Source of the DNA: Nocardia huaxiensis
Lineage (GTDB): Bacteria > Actinomycetota > Actinomycetes > Mycobacteriales > Mycobacteriaceae
Direction: 5' to 3'
Assembly: GCF_013744875.1 (NCBI RefSeq)
Contig: NZ_CP059399.1
Span: 3,162,001 to 3,226,000, forward strand
DNA: 64,000 nt
Shown piece by piece: positions 8,942 to 16,934 of the stretch (position 1 is the stretch's first letter; the number at the start of each line of letters is the position of its first letter). Under the pieces are notes generated by a model, which was not told where the DNA came from, made no database searches, and saw only the letters and a list, made by a program, of their open reading frames with translations. A program made the translations under genes and the position numbers.

Positions 8942-9529
8942 ATGAAACGCGCCGGGCCATATCTCACGCTTGCCGCCGCCGCGATTCTCGGCGGTGGGCT
9001 GCTGGTGACCAACACCCTCACCGGGTTGAGCCGTGACGCGGACTCCGCACGTCCGGCCGCGACCGCTCCGGGAACCTCGACCGTGACGAACTTCCCACAG
9101 CAGGCCGACTACATGACGGTGATCTCGACCGATGCCAAGCCGATCACGCTGTCGCTGACGGTGACCGGAGTGAAGGCCGTCGGGTACGCGTGCGACGGCG
9201 CGTCCGTCGAGACGTGGCTGCGCGGCGCTGCCGAGGCCGGTCGAATGGTATTGAAAGGCAACAATTCCCAGCTGGAGGGCACGCTCGAAGGTGATGCCGT
9301 GCGCGGCACCCTGACCCTGGCGGAGCGCACCTACGATTTCACCGCGCCGCAGGTGCAACCCCCGGCCGGCATCTACCTCGCCCGCACCGATTCCGGGCGC
9401 GACAGCTGGATCGTCGGGCCCGACGGTTCCGTCACCGGCGTACGCCGCGCACCGGACGGATCCACTTCGCCCGCACCGGATCTCGCTCCGAACGCACGGA
9501 AGGTCGACGGCGATGACAACGATTTCTGA
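8942..9529 (+). CDS. Exported or membrane-anchored protein next to DUF6529/Rieske genes
   Basis: 195 residues with CAGGAG upstream. Residues about 5-27 (GPYLTLAAAAILGGGLLVTNTL) form a signal anchor or uncleaved signal peptide. The exported part has two beta-rich halves: TLSLTVTGVKAVGYACDGASVETWLRGAAEAG, then LEGTLEGDAVRGTLTLAERTYDFTAPQ, and a Pro/Ser-rich end. One Cys is present. No family recognised. Its end overlaps the start of the DUF6529 gene by 17 bases, indicating co-translation with the redox-type genes that follow. Confidence 0.7.
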   Translation: MKRAGPYLTLAAAAILGGGLLVTNTLTGLSRDADSARPAATAPGTSTVTNFPQQADYMTVISTDAKPITLSLTVTGVKAVGYACDGASVETWLRGAAEAGRMVLKGNNSQLEGTLEGDAVRGTLTLAERTYDFTAPQVQPPAGIYLARTDSGRDSWIVGPDGSVTGVRRAPDGSTSPAPDLAPNARKVDGDDNDF

Positions 9530-10103
9530 TCCCGCACACGGGAATTCGGCGCACGGAAGCCCGGCGCAGCGCGCCACCACCGGCGCCATCGTGCTGATCG
9601 TGCTCGCGGGCGCGGGCGTCGCGCTCTCCCTGGGCATCTACGGCGCGGTGCATCAGCCCCGCGGCTATGCGGTGAGCCTGGCCGGCTTCTCCAGCCCCGG
9701 CGCCGTGAAATCCTGGCTCGCCACGGTCGTGGTGCTGCTCGCCGCCGGACAGGATCTCAGCGCCCTCATCATGTACGGCTTGATCCCGAAAATCCGTGGC
9801 GGACGGTGGGTTTCGTTCTGGCACATCTGGTCGGGACGGCTGGCGGTGCTGATCAGCCTGCCGGTGGCCGTGCACTGCCTGTACGCCTTCGGCTTCGAGT
9901 CCTACAGCACCCGCGTGCTGGTGCACTCGCTGCTCGGCTGCCTGGTCTACGGCATCTTCGTCACCAAGATGCTGCTGCTCACCCGCCGCGGGCTGCCCGG
10001 CTGGGTGATCCCAGTGGCCGGAGGGCTGCTCTTCACCGTGTTCGTGGGACTCTGGTTCACGTCCGCGGTCTGGTATTTCCGGGTCAAGGGCTTCGCGGCC
10101 TGA
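9513..10103 (+). CDS. DUF6529 integral membrane protein (possible haem-binding)
   Basis: 196 residues with about five hydrophobic helices: AIVLIVLAGAGVALSLGIYGAV, SWLATVVVLLAAGQDLSALIMYGLI, LAVLISLPVAVHCLYAFGF, VLVHSLLGCLVYGIFVTKMLLL and PVAGGLLFTVFVGLWFTSAVWYF. Histidines fall at helix positions suited to haem ligation (FWHIWSGRL, AVHCLY, LVHSLLG), as in cytochrome b561 or ferric-reductase-like domains. The haem idea is inference. The following Rieske lipoprotein supports an electron-transfer role at the membrane. Confidence 0.75.
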   Translation: MTTISDPAHGNSAHGSPAQRATTGAIVLIVLAGAGVALSLGIYGAVHQPRGYAVSLAGFSSPGAVKSWLATVVVLLAAGQDLSALIMYGLIPKIRGGRWVSFWHIWSGRLAVLISLPVAVHCLYAFGFESYSTRVLVHSLLGCLVYGIFVTKMLLLTRRGLPGWVIPVAGGLLFTVFVGLWFTSAVWYFRVKGFAA

Positions 10104-10211
10104 GCATCGCGTCCGCTCTTCAGGGGGCGGTGGATGAACCCCGGACCGTCCCAACACGTCGAACTAGGTAGTGGCCGACCGCACCGGTCCGCCCGGATCC
10201 AGGAGTACCTC

Positions 10212-10652
10212 ATGACCGCAGACATCCCCGGCCTCCGTCTCGATCGCCGCACCGCGCTGGCGGTCACCGGGGCCGCCGCCACCGCGCTCACTCTCGCCGG
10301 GTGCGACACCTACGGCGCGAACGAAGCCGCCTCGACCGCTCCCGCGGGCGCCGGTCCGGGCAAGCAGCAGCAGCCCGCCGAGCTGGCCACCACCGCCGAG
10401 GTTCCGGTGGGCGGCGGGGTCGTCAAGGGTGACACGGTGATCACCCAGCCCACGGCCGGGTCCTATCAGGCGTTCTCGAATGTGTGCACGCACCTGGGCT
10501 GCAAGGTGAACGAGCCCGCCGACGGCAAGATCGTATGCCCGTGCCACAACAGTGTTTTCGGCCTCGACGGCGCCGTGCTGAGCGGCCCGGCCGGGCGTCC
10601 GCTGGACAGCCGCGGCATTCGCGTCGAGGGCGATCGCATCTTCTCGGAGTAG
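10212..10652 (+). CDS. Rieske [2Fe-2S] lipoprotein
   Basis: 146 residues from an ATG with AGGAG 8 bases upstream. The N-terminus has a twin-arginine pair (RLDRRTALAV, Arg12-Arg13) and a lipobox LTLAGC with Cys31, so it is predicted to be Tat-exported and lipid-anchored. Cluster ligands are Cys92/His94 (CTHLGC) and Cys109/His112 (CPCHN); Cys97 and Cys111 can form the usual disulfide. A small single-domain Rieske protein, not a QcrA subunit, which would have extra membrane helices. Probably exchanges electrons with the upstream DUF6529 protein. Confidence 0.88.
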   Translation: MTADIPGLRLDRRTALAVTGAAATALTLAGCDTYGANEAASTAPAGAGPGKQQQPAELATTAEVPVGGGVVKGDTVITQPTAGSYQAFSNVCTHLGCKVNEPADGKIVCPCHNSVFGLDGAVLSGPAGRPLDSRGIRVEGDRIFSE

Positions 10653-10810
10653 ACCGGGCTCCTCCCCGTGTAGCCGACACACCCCAGCCGTACGCCGTAT
10701 GCCGCGCGTGTCGCCCGGTATGCGGGATTCTCGGACGAGTCGGCCCGATTCGATTTGCTCGGGTTCGTCAGTTCTTCGGTCCTGGGTAGCCGTTGGCTGC
10801 CTGACCACCC

Positions 10811-10847
10811 GTAACAGTTCGATCACAGAGCTTGCTAGTTGGTAACT
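10811..10847 (+). promoter_or_regulatory. MtrA-like repeat boxes upstream of the cell-wall amidase
   Basis: GTAACA (10811-10816) and ATCACA (10822-10827) are direct half-site-like hexamers 11 bases apart. A third, GTAACT (10842-10847), lies 20 bases further on. This resembles the direct GTAACA/GTCACA-type repeats bound by the actinobacterial response regulator MtrA upstream of cell-wall hydrolase genes. Assignment is by eye. Confidence 0.35.
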
Positions 10848-10892
10848 GATGTTGCCAGAGTGAACAGCTGGGTTTGGTGTTACTAGTGGGAA

Positions 10893-10910
10893 GGGAGGGG
10901 CGCTCCTCCC
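10893..10910 (+). promoter_or_regulatory. Near-palindrome enclosing a Shine-Dalgarno-like sequence
   Basis: GGGAGG and CCTCCC flank GGCGCT. The hairpin would bury the only purine-rich ribosome-site candidate in the 5' leader of the amidase gene, 17 bases before its ATG at 10928. It could act as a translational control or simply be coincidence in GC-rich DNA. Confidence 0.35.
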
Positions 10911-10927
10911 GCGAGCGCCGTCCGCTT

Positions 10928-12661
10928 ATGAAGCCGAGCAATATCAAGGCCGGCATCTACACCGCCGTCACGGCCGCGGCACTCTCGACGGTGACCGGAC
11001 TCATCCCGGCCACCGCGATCGCTGCACCCGCACTCCCGGACATGCCTCAGAAACTCCAGGGCAAGACCGTCTTCCTGGACCCCGGACATCAGGGGCCCAA
11101 CCACAATGTCGATGTCGCCAAGCAGGTCAGCGACGGCCGCGGCGGCAGCAAGGCGTGCCAGACCACCGGCATGACCACCGTGCACGGCATCCCCGAGCAC
11201 ACCGTCAACTGGAATGTCGCGCAATTGGTCCGCACCTCGCTGGAGGGACTCGGCGCCAAGGTCGTGCTCTCCCGGCCCGACGACACCGGCTGGGGTGGCT
11301 GCATCGACGAACGCGCCCGCGCCGCCAATGAATCCGGAGCCGACGTGGCGCTCAGCATCCACGCCGACAGCGCGCCCGCCGAGCAGCGCGGCTTCCACCT
11401 GATCGTGCCGCAGCTGCCCATCCCCGACGCCAAGGCGCACGAGGTGCAGTCCGGCGCCGGACTGACCGCCAGCCGCGCCATGCGAGACGCCTACGTGCAG
11501 GCCGGTTTTCCGGCCGCCACCTACAACAATGCCGTCGACGGCATCCAGACCCGCACCGACGTGGCGGGCCCCGCGCTGACCCAGGTCCCGGACATCTTCC
11601 TGGAGATGGGCAATGGCGCGAACGCCGAGGACGCACAGCAGCTCGAAACGCCCGAGGGGCAGTTGCGGCACGCGGTCACCATCACCACCGGGCTGGTGTC
11701 CTACCTGCTCGGGCTCCAGGTGCCCCCGTCGGAGACCGACGCACAGGCCGCCGCGCCGGGACAGCCCGGTGCCGAATCCGAAAAGGCCGCAACGGCTCCC
11801 GGTGCTCCGGCAGCTCCGGCGCCGCAGCCGAATGCGCAGCCGCAGGCCAACGGTCAGGCGCCGGCTCCGGCCGGTGACCAGGCCACGCCGCAGGCTCAGG
11901 TCGAGGGTGCTGGTCAGCCGCAGGCGGCACAGCCGCAGGCGCAGGCCCCGGCTGTTCCGGCCGCGCCACAGCCGCAGGCCGCGCAGCCTCAGCCGCAGCA
12001 GGCGGAGGTCCAGGCGCAGCAAGCCCAGCCGGGCGCGCCCCAGGCCGCCCAGCCGCAACCACAGGCGCAGCAGCCGGCCCCGGCGTTGGATGCGCGGTTC
12101 CCGCAGCCGCAGGGTTCGGGAGCTCCGGAGGCTCAGTTCCCGCAACCGCAGGCGCAGCCCGGCGGCCAGCCGGGTGCGCAGCCGCAGGCCGCGCAGCCGG
12201 TGGTTCCCGCGCAGGGTCCGGCCAAGGAGCCGAACGTGGGCAATGCCGTGCTGGCCTTCCCCTCGCTCTCGGACATCAGGCCGGTCTCGGATCCGGTGGA
12301 GCCGCAGACCAATCCGGGTGCGGCCCAGCCGAATGCGGGTGCTGCGATACCCAACGCCGGTGCCGCACAACCTAATACGGCCGGCTCGCCCAATGCCGGT
12401 GCGGCACAGCAGAATCCGGCAGTAGCGCCGCAGGCGAACCAGGGTCCGAAGGGTAACCCCGGTGCGCAGTCCCCGTCGACGACCGACACCAATCCCAAGA
12501 GCGAGAACGCGGACCTGCAGTCCATGGGCACGCTCGTGCAGTTGGCGGTGAAGTTCTTGAACCCGTTGGCCAAGATGCTCACCGGTCAGAACGGTGTGGC
12601 CGCGGATCTGGTCAACCTGGCTTACAGCGTCGTCTCCGTTCTCATGAGTTCGGCGAAGTAA
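10928..12661 (+). CDS. Secreted N-acetylmuramoyl-L-alanine amidase with Pro/Gln/Ala-rich tail
   Basis: 577 residues from ATG 10928. A Sec signal peptide covers residues about 1-33 (ends TAIAAPALP). The Amidase_3 catalytic domain follows (about 40-260) with Zn ligands His54 (DPGHQGP), Glu90 and His145 (SIHADS) and catalytic Glu226 (FLEMGNG). It cleaves the bond between MurNAc and L-Ala in peptidoglycan, like mycobacterial Ami1/Rv3717. Residues about 265-520 are a low-complexity Pro, Gln, Ala region with repeats of QPQAQ and PNAGAA type, longer than in Rv3717. A conserved-looking amphipathic end (about 525-577) closes the protein. The tail may span or bind the cell wall. A strong terminator follows. 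Confidence 0.88.
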   Translation: MKPSNIKAGIYTAVTAAALSTVTGLIPATAIAAPALPDMPQKLQGKTVFLDPGHQGPNHNVDVAKQVSDGRGGSKACQTTGMTTVHGIPEHTVNWNVAQLVRTSLEGLGAKVVLSRPDDTGWGGCIDERARAANESGADVALSIHADSAPAEQRGFHLIVPQLPIPDAKAHEVQSGAGLTASRAMRDAYVQAGFPAATYNNAVDGIQTRTDVAGPALTQVPDIFLEMGNGANAEDAQQLETPEGQLRHAVTITTGLVSYLLGLQVPPSETDAQAAAPGQPGAESEKAATAPGAPAAPAPQPNAQPQANGQAPAPAGDQATPQAQVEGAGQPQAAQPQAQAPAVPAAPQPQAAQPQPQQAEVQAQQAQPGAPQAAQPQPQAQQPAPALDARFPQPQGSGAPEAQFPQPQAQPGGQPGAQPQAAQPVVPAQGPAKEPNVGNAVLAFPSLSDIRPVSDPVEPQTNPGAAQPNAGAAIPNAGAAQPNTAGSPNAGAAQQNPAVAPQANQGPKGNPGAQSPSTTDTNPKSENADLQSMGTLVQLAVKFLNPLAKMLTGQNGVAADLVNLAYSVVSVLMSSAK

Positions 12662-12671
12662 GTTCGCTCGT

Positions 12672-12712
12672 CGAATCGCCCCCATTCCGGTCGTCGGAAT
12701 GGGGGCGATTCG
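12672..12712 (+). terminator. Strong hairpin after the amidase gene
   Basis: A perfect 18-bp stem (CGAATCGCCCCCATTCCG with its complement) around the loop GTCGT, starting 10 bases after the amidase stop. Typical actinobacterial intrinsic terminator without a long T run. Confidence 0.8.
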
Positions 12713-13033
12713 CATTCTCGGCCGGTATCCGCGCCATTCCGAATTGTCCGGAATCTGGCCGCTTTTCGAACTCCACGGCCCCACAGGCAACCTGCGACCC
12801 AATGACAACGGACCAGTCTTTTGGGTTATCTCGGGCAAACATGTCGCGACCGCGACGGGCGGTCGCATGTCCGCCCCTGTGGCGCTGGACAGCCGGGCTG
12901 TCGGGCCGGAGAGGCGCACGAGCGGACAACCGGGTGTCCGGTGCTTGGCAAGCATCCGGCGCAGGAGTTGCATTTATTGCGGGTCGGGTCAGGGTGGCTG
13001 GCGCAAAACGGCTCGTCGATCGAGGTGGATGAG
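12713..13033. other. Non-coding stretch before first Hsp70-like gene
   Basis: No credible gene. It holds one short perfect hairpin at 12846-12866 (GCGACCGC and GCGGTCGC around a 5-base loop) and, in the last 100 bases, a lower-GC stretch likely to contain the promoter of the Hsp70-like gene. Confidence 0.4.
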
Positions 13034-14050
13034 ATGGCGTTCGGTGTGGGCTTGAGTATCGGCACGGTCAATACGGTGTGCGCGACAGCGGCCGATCGAT
13101 CCGGGAAGAATCCGCAGGGCAAGCGCGGAGCTCCACCCACAACCTGGCGCACCACACTCACCTTCGACAGTTCGGGGACGGCACGCGTCGGGCGCATACC
13201 CCGGCACGGGCGCGTCATCACCGAGTTCGCCGATCTGTCCCAGCGTGGGGGACCGGTCGCGCGGGTCGGTCACCGGGCGCTGTCCTCCGCGGATCTCGTT
13301 GCGACCGTGGCCGACAGCGTGATCAAGGAGGTGCTGGGGAAGGCTCCGGCGGGGCTCGATGGGGACACCGGAATAGTGGTGACCCACCCGGCCGGGTACT
13401 CCGTGAATCTGGTGACCGACCTGCGCACCGCGCTCGCCGGCGTCGGCCTGGGCGAGGCCGAGTTGATGGCCGAACCCATTGCCGCCGCCACCTGGCTCGA
13501 AAACCAGCGCGGCCCGCTCATGCCGGGCCTGGCCGTCATCTACGACCTCGGCGGCTCCGGCCTCGACGTCACCCTCGTCCGGGTGGGCGCGGGCGCGCCG
13601 AGCAACCCCATCGTCGGATTGCCGTTGCACTCCGCCGAATTCGGCGGCCGCGCCTTCGGCGCCCTGGTCGCGAAGAAGCTGCGTCGCGGTCCGGACGCCC
13701 CGGTCATCTCCCGCGTCATGTCCGATTCCGATACGGGGGAGCTACGTGCCGAGCACATCCGGCAATCCCTCGACCTCGTCTACGAATCCCTGCGCATCGC
13801 CGACGTCACCATGGCCGATGTGGACCGGGTGCTCGTGGTCGGGGGCGCGGCTCGCCCGCCGGAAGTGGCCGAGGTGCTGTCCAAGCAATTGGCCCGCCCG
13901 GTCATAGTCGCCCCCGACCCGGAACGCACCATCGCTGACGGCGCCGCCATCGCCGCGCGCCGCGCGGTCCTGGCCCACGACTCCTCCGGCCACCGCCATC
14001 ACGTCCTCACCGGTCTCTTCCGCCGAGTGACCCGCGTCGCCGCGCTGTAG
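13034..14050 (+). CDS. Hsp70/DnaK-like ATPase, nucleotide-binding domain only
   Basis: 338 residues from an ATG with GAGG upstream; the longer frame from 12821 does not look coding. Actin-superfamily motifs: phosphate-1 LSIGTVNTV (8-16), phosphate-2 YDLGGSGLDVTL (170-181), adenosine motif VLVVGGAARPPEV (about 272-285). The phosphate-1 loop has Ser where DnaK has Asp (DLGTTNS). The protein stops after the nucleotide-binding domain, with no substrate-binding domain and no membrane segment. A paralogue lies at 17475. Between them are a diiron oxygenase and an iron-sulfur flavoreductase. Role unknown; it is not the housekeeping DnaK. Confidence 0.82.
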   Translation: MAFGVGLSIGTVNTVCATAADRSGKNPQGKRGAPPTTWRTTLTFDSSGTARVGRIPRHGRVITEFADLSQRGGPVARVGHRALSSADLVATVADSVIKEVLGKAPAGLDGDTGIVVTHPAGYSVNLVTDLRTALAGVGLGEAELMAEPIAAATWLENQRGPLMPGLAVIYDLGGSGLDVTLVRVGAGAPSNPIVGLPLHSAEFGGRAFGALVAKKLRRGPDAPVISRVMSDSDTGELRAEHIRQSLDLVYESLRIADVTMADVDRVLVVGGAARPPEVAEVLSKQLARPVIVAPDPERTIADGAAIAARRAVLAHDSSGHRHHVLTGLFRRVTRVAAL

Positions 14051-14079
14051 AAAGGTCGGCTCGTGCGCGGCCCCGCTAG

Positions 14080-14123
14080 CTCTCGGGGTTCGGGGGCGAA
14101 GCCCCTGAGAGCCCTCCCGAGAG
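14080..14123. repeat. Interspersed GC-rich hairpin repeat, copy 1
   Basis: Inner hairpin GGGGC-GAA-GCCCC (14093-14105) inside outer arms CTCTCGGG and CCCGAGAG. Closely similar sequence occurs at 49259-49287 and, inverted, at 55885-55927. This copy lies 30 bases after the Hsp70-like stop and may terminate its transcript. Confidence 0.75.
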
Positions 14124-14180
14124 TGGGGTCTCGGTTACCGGCCGGTTTGCCGGGATTCATGCCTCGTTCGGTGCTGACAC

Positions 14181-14201
14181 GTGCAAGCATCTTGCTAGCA
14201 C
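14181..14201. promoter_or_regulatory. Operator-like inverted repeat before diiron oxygenase operon
   Basis: Arms GTGCAAGCA and TGCTAGCAC (one mismatch) with a 3-base spacer, followed by a TTGACG -35-like hexamer at 14205-14210 and a TAACCAT-like -10 near 14227. The position suits a TetR-type repressor of the oxygenase/reductase operon. No regulator gene is adjacent. Confidence 0.5.
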
Positions 14202-14270
14202 TTGTTGACGTAACTCCAGTTTGGTGTAACCATGAGGAACAGATACACGCCTACTGGAGAGGTGACGACG

Positions 14271-15278
14271 ATGTCTCCGACCGTGACGCCCGTTGACGAC
14301 CCCGTTGTCGCCGAGGCTCAGGAATACGCGAACAAGCTGCTCCTTCTGTCGGAAGGCTCGGTGAACCGGAGCTTCGACCCCTTCGAGGACATCGACTGGG
14401 AGAACCCGGACTTCGACGCCAACACCAAGCCCGAGCGCTGGATCCTGCCCGCCTCCGCCGACCCGCTGGGCCGCCACCCCTGGTATCAGGCCCTGAGCGA
14501 CGAGCAGAAGATCGCCATCGGCAAGTACCGCCAGGCCAATGTCGCCAAGGTCGGCCTGCAGTTCGAGTCGATCCTGATCTCCGGCATGGTCAACCACACC
14601 TTCTCGCTGCCCAACGGTGACCCGGAATTCCGGTACTGCACGCACGAGATGTCCGAAGAGCTCAACCACACCCTGATGTTCCAGGAGATGGTGAACCGCA
14701 TCGGCGCGGACGTCCCAGGCATGGGCCCGATCGTGCGCCAGCTGCGCCACCTCGGCGTGCCCGTCGCGGTCGCGTTCCCCAACCTGTTCTTCATGGCCGT
14801 GCTCGCCGGCGAGGAGCCGATCGACCACATTCAGAAGGACATCCTGCGCTCGGGCGAGGAAGTGCACCCGATCATGCGCGGCGTCATGAGCATTCACGTC
14901 GCCGAGGAAGCGCGGCACATCTCCTTCGCGCACGAGTTCCTCAAGCACCACGTGCCCGAGCAGGGCGCCCCGCAGCGCTTCGTGCTCTCCATCGCCATGC
15001 CGATCGTCATGTTCATCCTGGGCCGGTCCATCGCGACCCCGCCCAAGAAGTTCTTCGCCGAGTTCGACATTCCCGAGAAGGTCCGCAAGGAACTGTTCTA
15101 CGGGTCCAAGGAAGCCAAGCAGGTCTTCAGCGACTACTTCATCGACGTGCGGGCCCTGGCCCAGGAGATCGGCCTGATGAACCCGGTCTCCAAGCGCGTG
15201 TGGAAGCTGCTCGGCATCGATGGCCCCGCCTCGCGTTACCGTTCCGAGCCGATCCGCGGCGCTCACCCGGCCGCCTGA
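14271..15278 (+). CDS. AurF-type diiron oxygenase
   Basis: 335 residues from an ATG with GGAGAGG 8 bases upstream. Helical ferritin-like fold with Glu/His metal motifs: CTHEMSEELNHTLMFQEM and HVAEEARHISFAHEFLKHH, and the upstream Glu in QFESILISGMVNH. The family includes the p-aminobenzoate N-oxygenase AurF and CmlI, plus many mycobacterial members of unknown substrate. The next gene, an iron-sulfur flavoreductase starting 18 bases later, is the obvious electron donor. An operator-like palindrome and promoter lie upstream. Substrate unknown. Confidence 0.85.
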   Translation: MSPTVTPVDDPVVAEAQEYANKLLLLSEGSVNRSFDPFEDIDWENPDFDANTKPERWILPASADPLGRHPWYQALSDEQKIAIGKYRQANVAKVGLQFESILISGMVNHTFSLPNGDPEFRYCTHEMSEELNHTLMFQEMVNRIGADVPGMGPIVRQLRHLGVPVAVAFPNLFFMAVLAGEEPIDHIQKDILRSGEEVHPIMRGVMSIHVAEEARHISFAHEFLKHHVPEQGAPQRFVLSIAMPIVMFILGRSIATPPKKFFAEFDIPEKVRKELFYGSKEAKQVFSDYFIDVRALAQEIGLMNPVSKRVWKLLGIDGPASRYRSEPIRGAHPAA

Positions 15279-15296
15279 ACCGAGGGGATTCGTACA

Positions 15297-16883
15297 GTGC
15301 CGTACGTTGTCACCCAGTCGTGCTGCAGTGACGCCTCCTGCGTCTACGCCTGCCCGGTCAACTGCATCCATCCCACGCCGGACGAGCCCGATTTCCGGAC
15401 CGCGGAGATGCTGTACGTCGACCCGCAGGCCTGCGTGGACTGCGGCGCCTGCGCCACCGCCTGCCCGGTCGACGCCATCGTGTCATCGAAGAAGCTGACC
15501 GACGAGCAGAAGCCGTTCATCGAGATCAATGCCGACTTCTACCGGCACGAGCGGCCGCGGCCGCTGCTGGCGCGGCCGATCCCGGCGGCGGAGGTCAAGC
15601 CCGGGCGGGAGCCGCTGCGGGTGGCGATCGTGGGCTCCGGTCCGTCGGCCATGTACGCGGCCGACGAATTGCTCACGCAGCCGGGCGTTTCCGTGACGGT
15701 GTTCGATCGGCTGAGCACTCCGTACGGCCTCGCGCGGTTCGGCGTCGCGCCGGATCACACAAAGACGCGGCAGGTTTCGAAGCTGTTCGATGTGATCTCG
15801 GCGCAGCCCGGATTCGGCTCGTATCTGAATGTGGCTGTCGGCGAGCATGTTTCGCATGACGAACTGCTGGCGCACCATCACGCGGTGATCTACGCGGTGG
15901 GCGCGTCCGCCGATCGCAAGCTGGGCGTCGCGGGGGAGGGGCTGCCGGGCAGCGTCTCCGCCACCGAGTTCGTGGCCTGGTACAACGGGCATCCCGATCA
16001 GGCGGGCCGGTACTTCGACCTGTCGCAGCAGCGGGCCGTGATCGTGGGCAACGGCAATGTGGCCCTGGATGTGGCGCGCATTCTGACCACCGATCCGGAA
16101 CTGCTCGCGGGCACCGACATCGCGCCCCGGGCGCTGGCGGCCCTGCGGCGCAGCAAAATCGAGGAGGTGGTGATCCTGGGCCGGCGCGGTCCGGCCGAAT
16201 CCGCCTTCACCGTGCCGGAATTCGTCGGGCTGCTGGGCTCGGATGTGGATATCGTCGTCGACGGCGAGATTCCGGAGCCGAGCGGTGAACTGCCGCAGTC
16301 GGTGGAGCAGAAGCTGAAGCTGCTGCGCGGGCTGGCCGATCGGCCCACCGGCGGGCGCAAGCGGATCGTGTTCCGATACCTGTCCGCGCCGACCGCGATC
16401 ACGGGCGTGGATCGGGTGACCGGTGTCGAGGTGGCGCGCAATGAGCTCGTGGCCGATGCCGACGGTGTGGTGCGGGCGGTGGCGACCGGTGCGGTCGAAA
16501 CCCTGGAGACCGGTTTGGTTCTCACCTCGGTGGGATACCGCGGCACCGCGCTGCCGGGGCTGCCCTTCGACGAGCAGGCCGGGATCATTCCGAACCTGGA
16601 TGGCCGGGTGCTCGAAACCGCGGGTGGTGCCGTGGTATCCGGGACCTATGTCACCGGGTGGATCAAGCGGGGACCGACCGGTTTTATCGGCACCAACAAG
16701 TCCTGCGCTCAGCAGACGGTGCGGCAGCTGGTGGACGACTTCAATGCCGGACGCCTGGTCGAACCCGCCGGTGACACACGCGATTTCGACCGACTGGTCG
16801 GTGAGCGTCAGCCGCATGCCGTGCGCGGTGGAGCGGTCAACAAGCCGCGACGTGGCCTGAAACTGCTGGTGCGCAGTCGATAA
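15297..16883 (+). CDS. fprB: FprB-type ferredoxin/ferredoxin-NADP+ reductase fusion
   Basis: 528 residues from a GTG with CGAGGGGA upstream. Residues 1-70 are a two-cluster ferredoxin domain with two Cys-rich motifs (CCSDASCVYACPVNC and CVDCGACATACPVD), consistent with a 7Fe or 8Fe type. The rest is an adrenodoxin-reductase-like flavoprotein: FAD loop VAIVGSGPSAMYAA, NADP loop VIVGNGNVALDVARIL, GRRGPAESAFT and the C-terminal WIKRGPTGFIGTNK motif. Same architecture as mycobacterial FprB. It likely passes NADPH electrons to the diiron oxygenase encoded just upstream. Confidence 0.9.
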   Translation: MPYVVTQSCCSDASCVYACPVNCIHPTPDEPDFRTAEMLYVDPQACVDCGACATACPVDAIVSSKKLTDEQKPFIEINADFYRHERPRPLLARPIPAAEVKPGREPLRVAIVGSGPSAMYAADELLTQPGVSVTVFDRLSTPYGLARFGVAPDHTKTRQVSKLFDVISAQPGFGSYLNVAVGEHVSHDELLAHHHAVIYAVGASADRKLGVAGEGLPGSVSATEFVAWYNGHPDQAGRYFDLSQQRAVIVGNGNVALDVARILTTDPELLAGTDIAPRALAALRRSKIEEVVILGRRGPAESAFTVPEFVGLLGSDVDIVVDGEIPEPSGELPQSVEQKLKLLRGLADRPTGGRKRIVFRYLSAPTAITGVDRVTGVEVARNELVADADGVVRAVATGAVETLETGLVLTSVGYRGTALPGLPFDEQAGIIPNLDGRVLETAGGAVVSGTYVTGWIKRGPTGFIGTNKSCAQQTVRQLVDDFNAGRLVEPAGDTRDFDRLVGERQPHAVRGGAVNKPRRGLKLLVRSR

Positions 16884-16898
16884 CACGCAAAACGAACA

Positions 16899-16934
16899 AA
16901 CCGCCGCATGCGAACCGGTTCGCATGCGGCGGTT
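16899..16934. terminator. Perfect hairpin after fprB
   Basis: An uninterrupted palindrome whose arms AACCGCCGCATGCGAACC fold back exactly, followed by a T-rich run (TTGCGTTTTC). Intrinsic terminator of the oxygenase-fprB unit. Confidence 0.85.

Noticed and set aside
10653-10927. c-di-AMP (ydaO-type) riboswitch before the cell-wall amidase
   Set aside because: Such elements control rpf/hydrolase genes in some actinobacteria, but the conserved core motifs could not be found.
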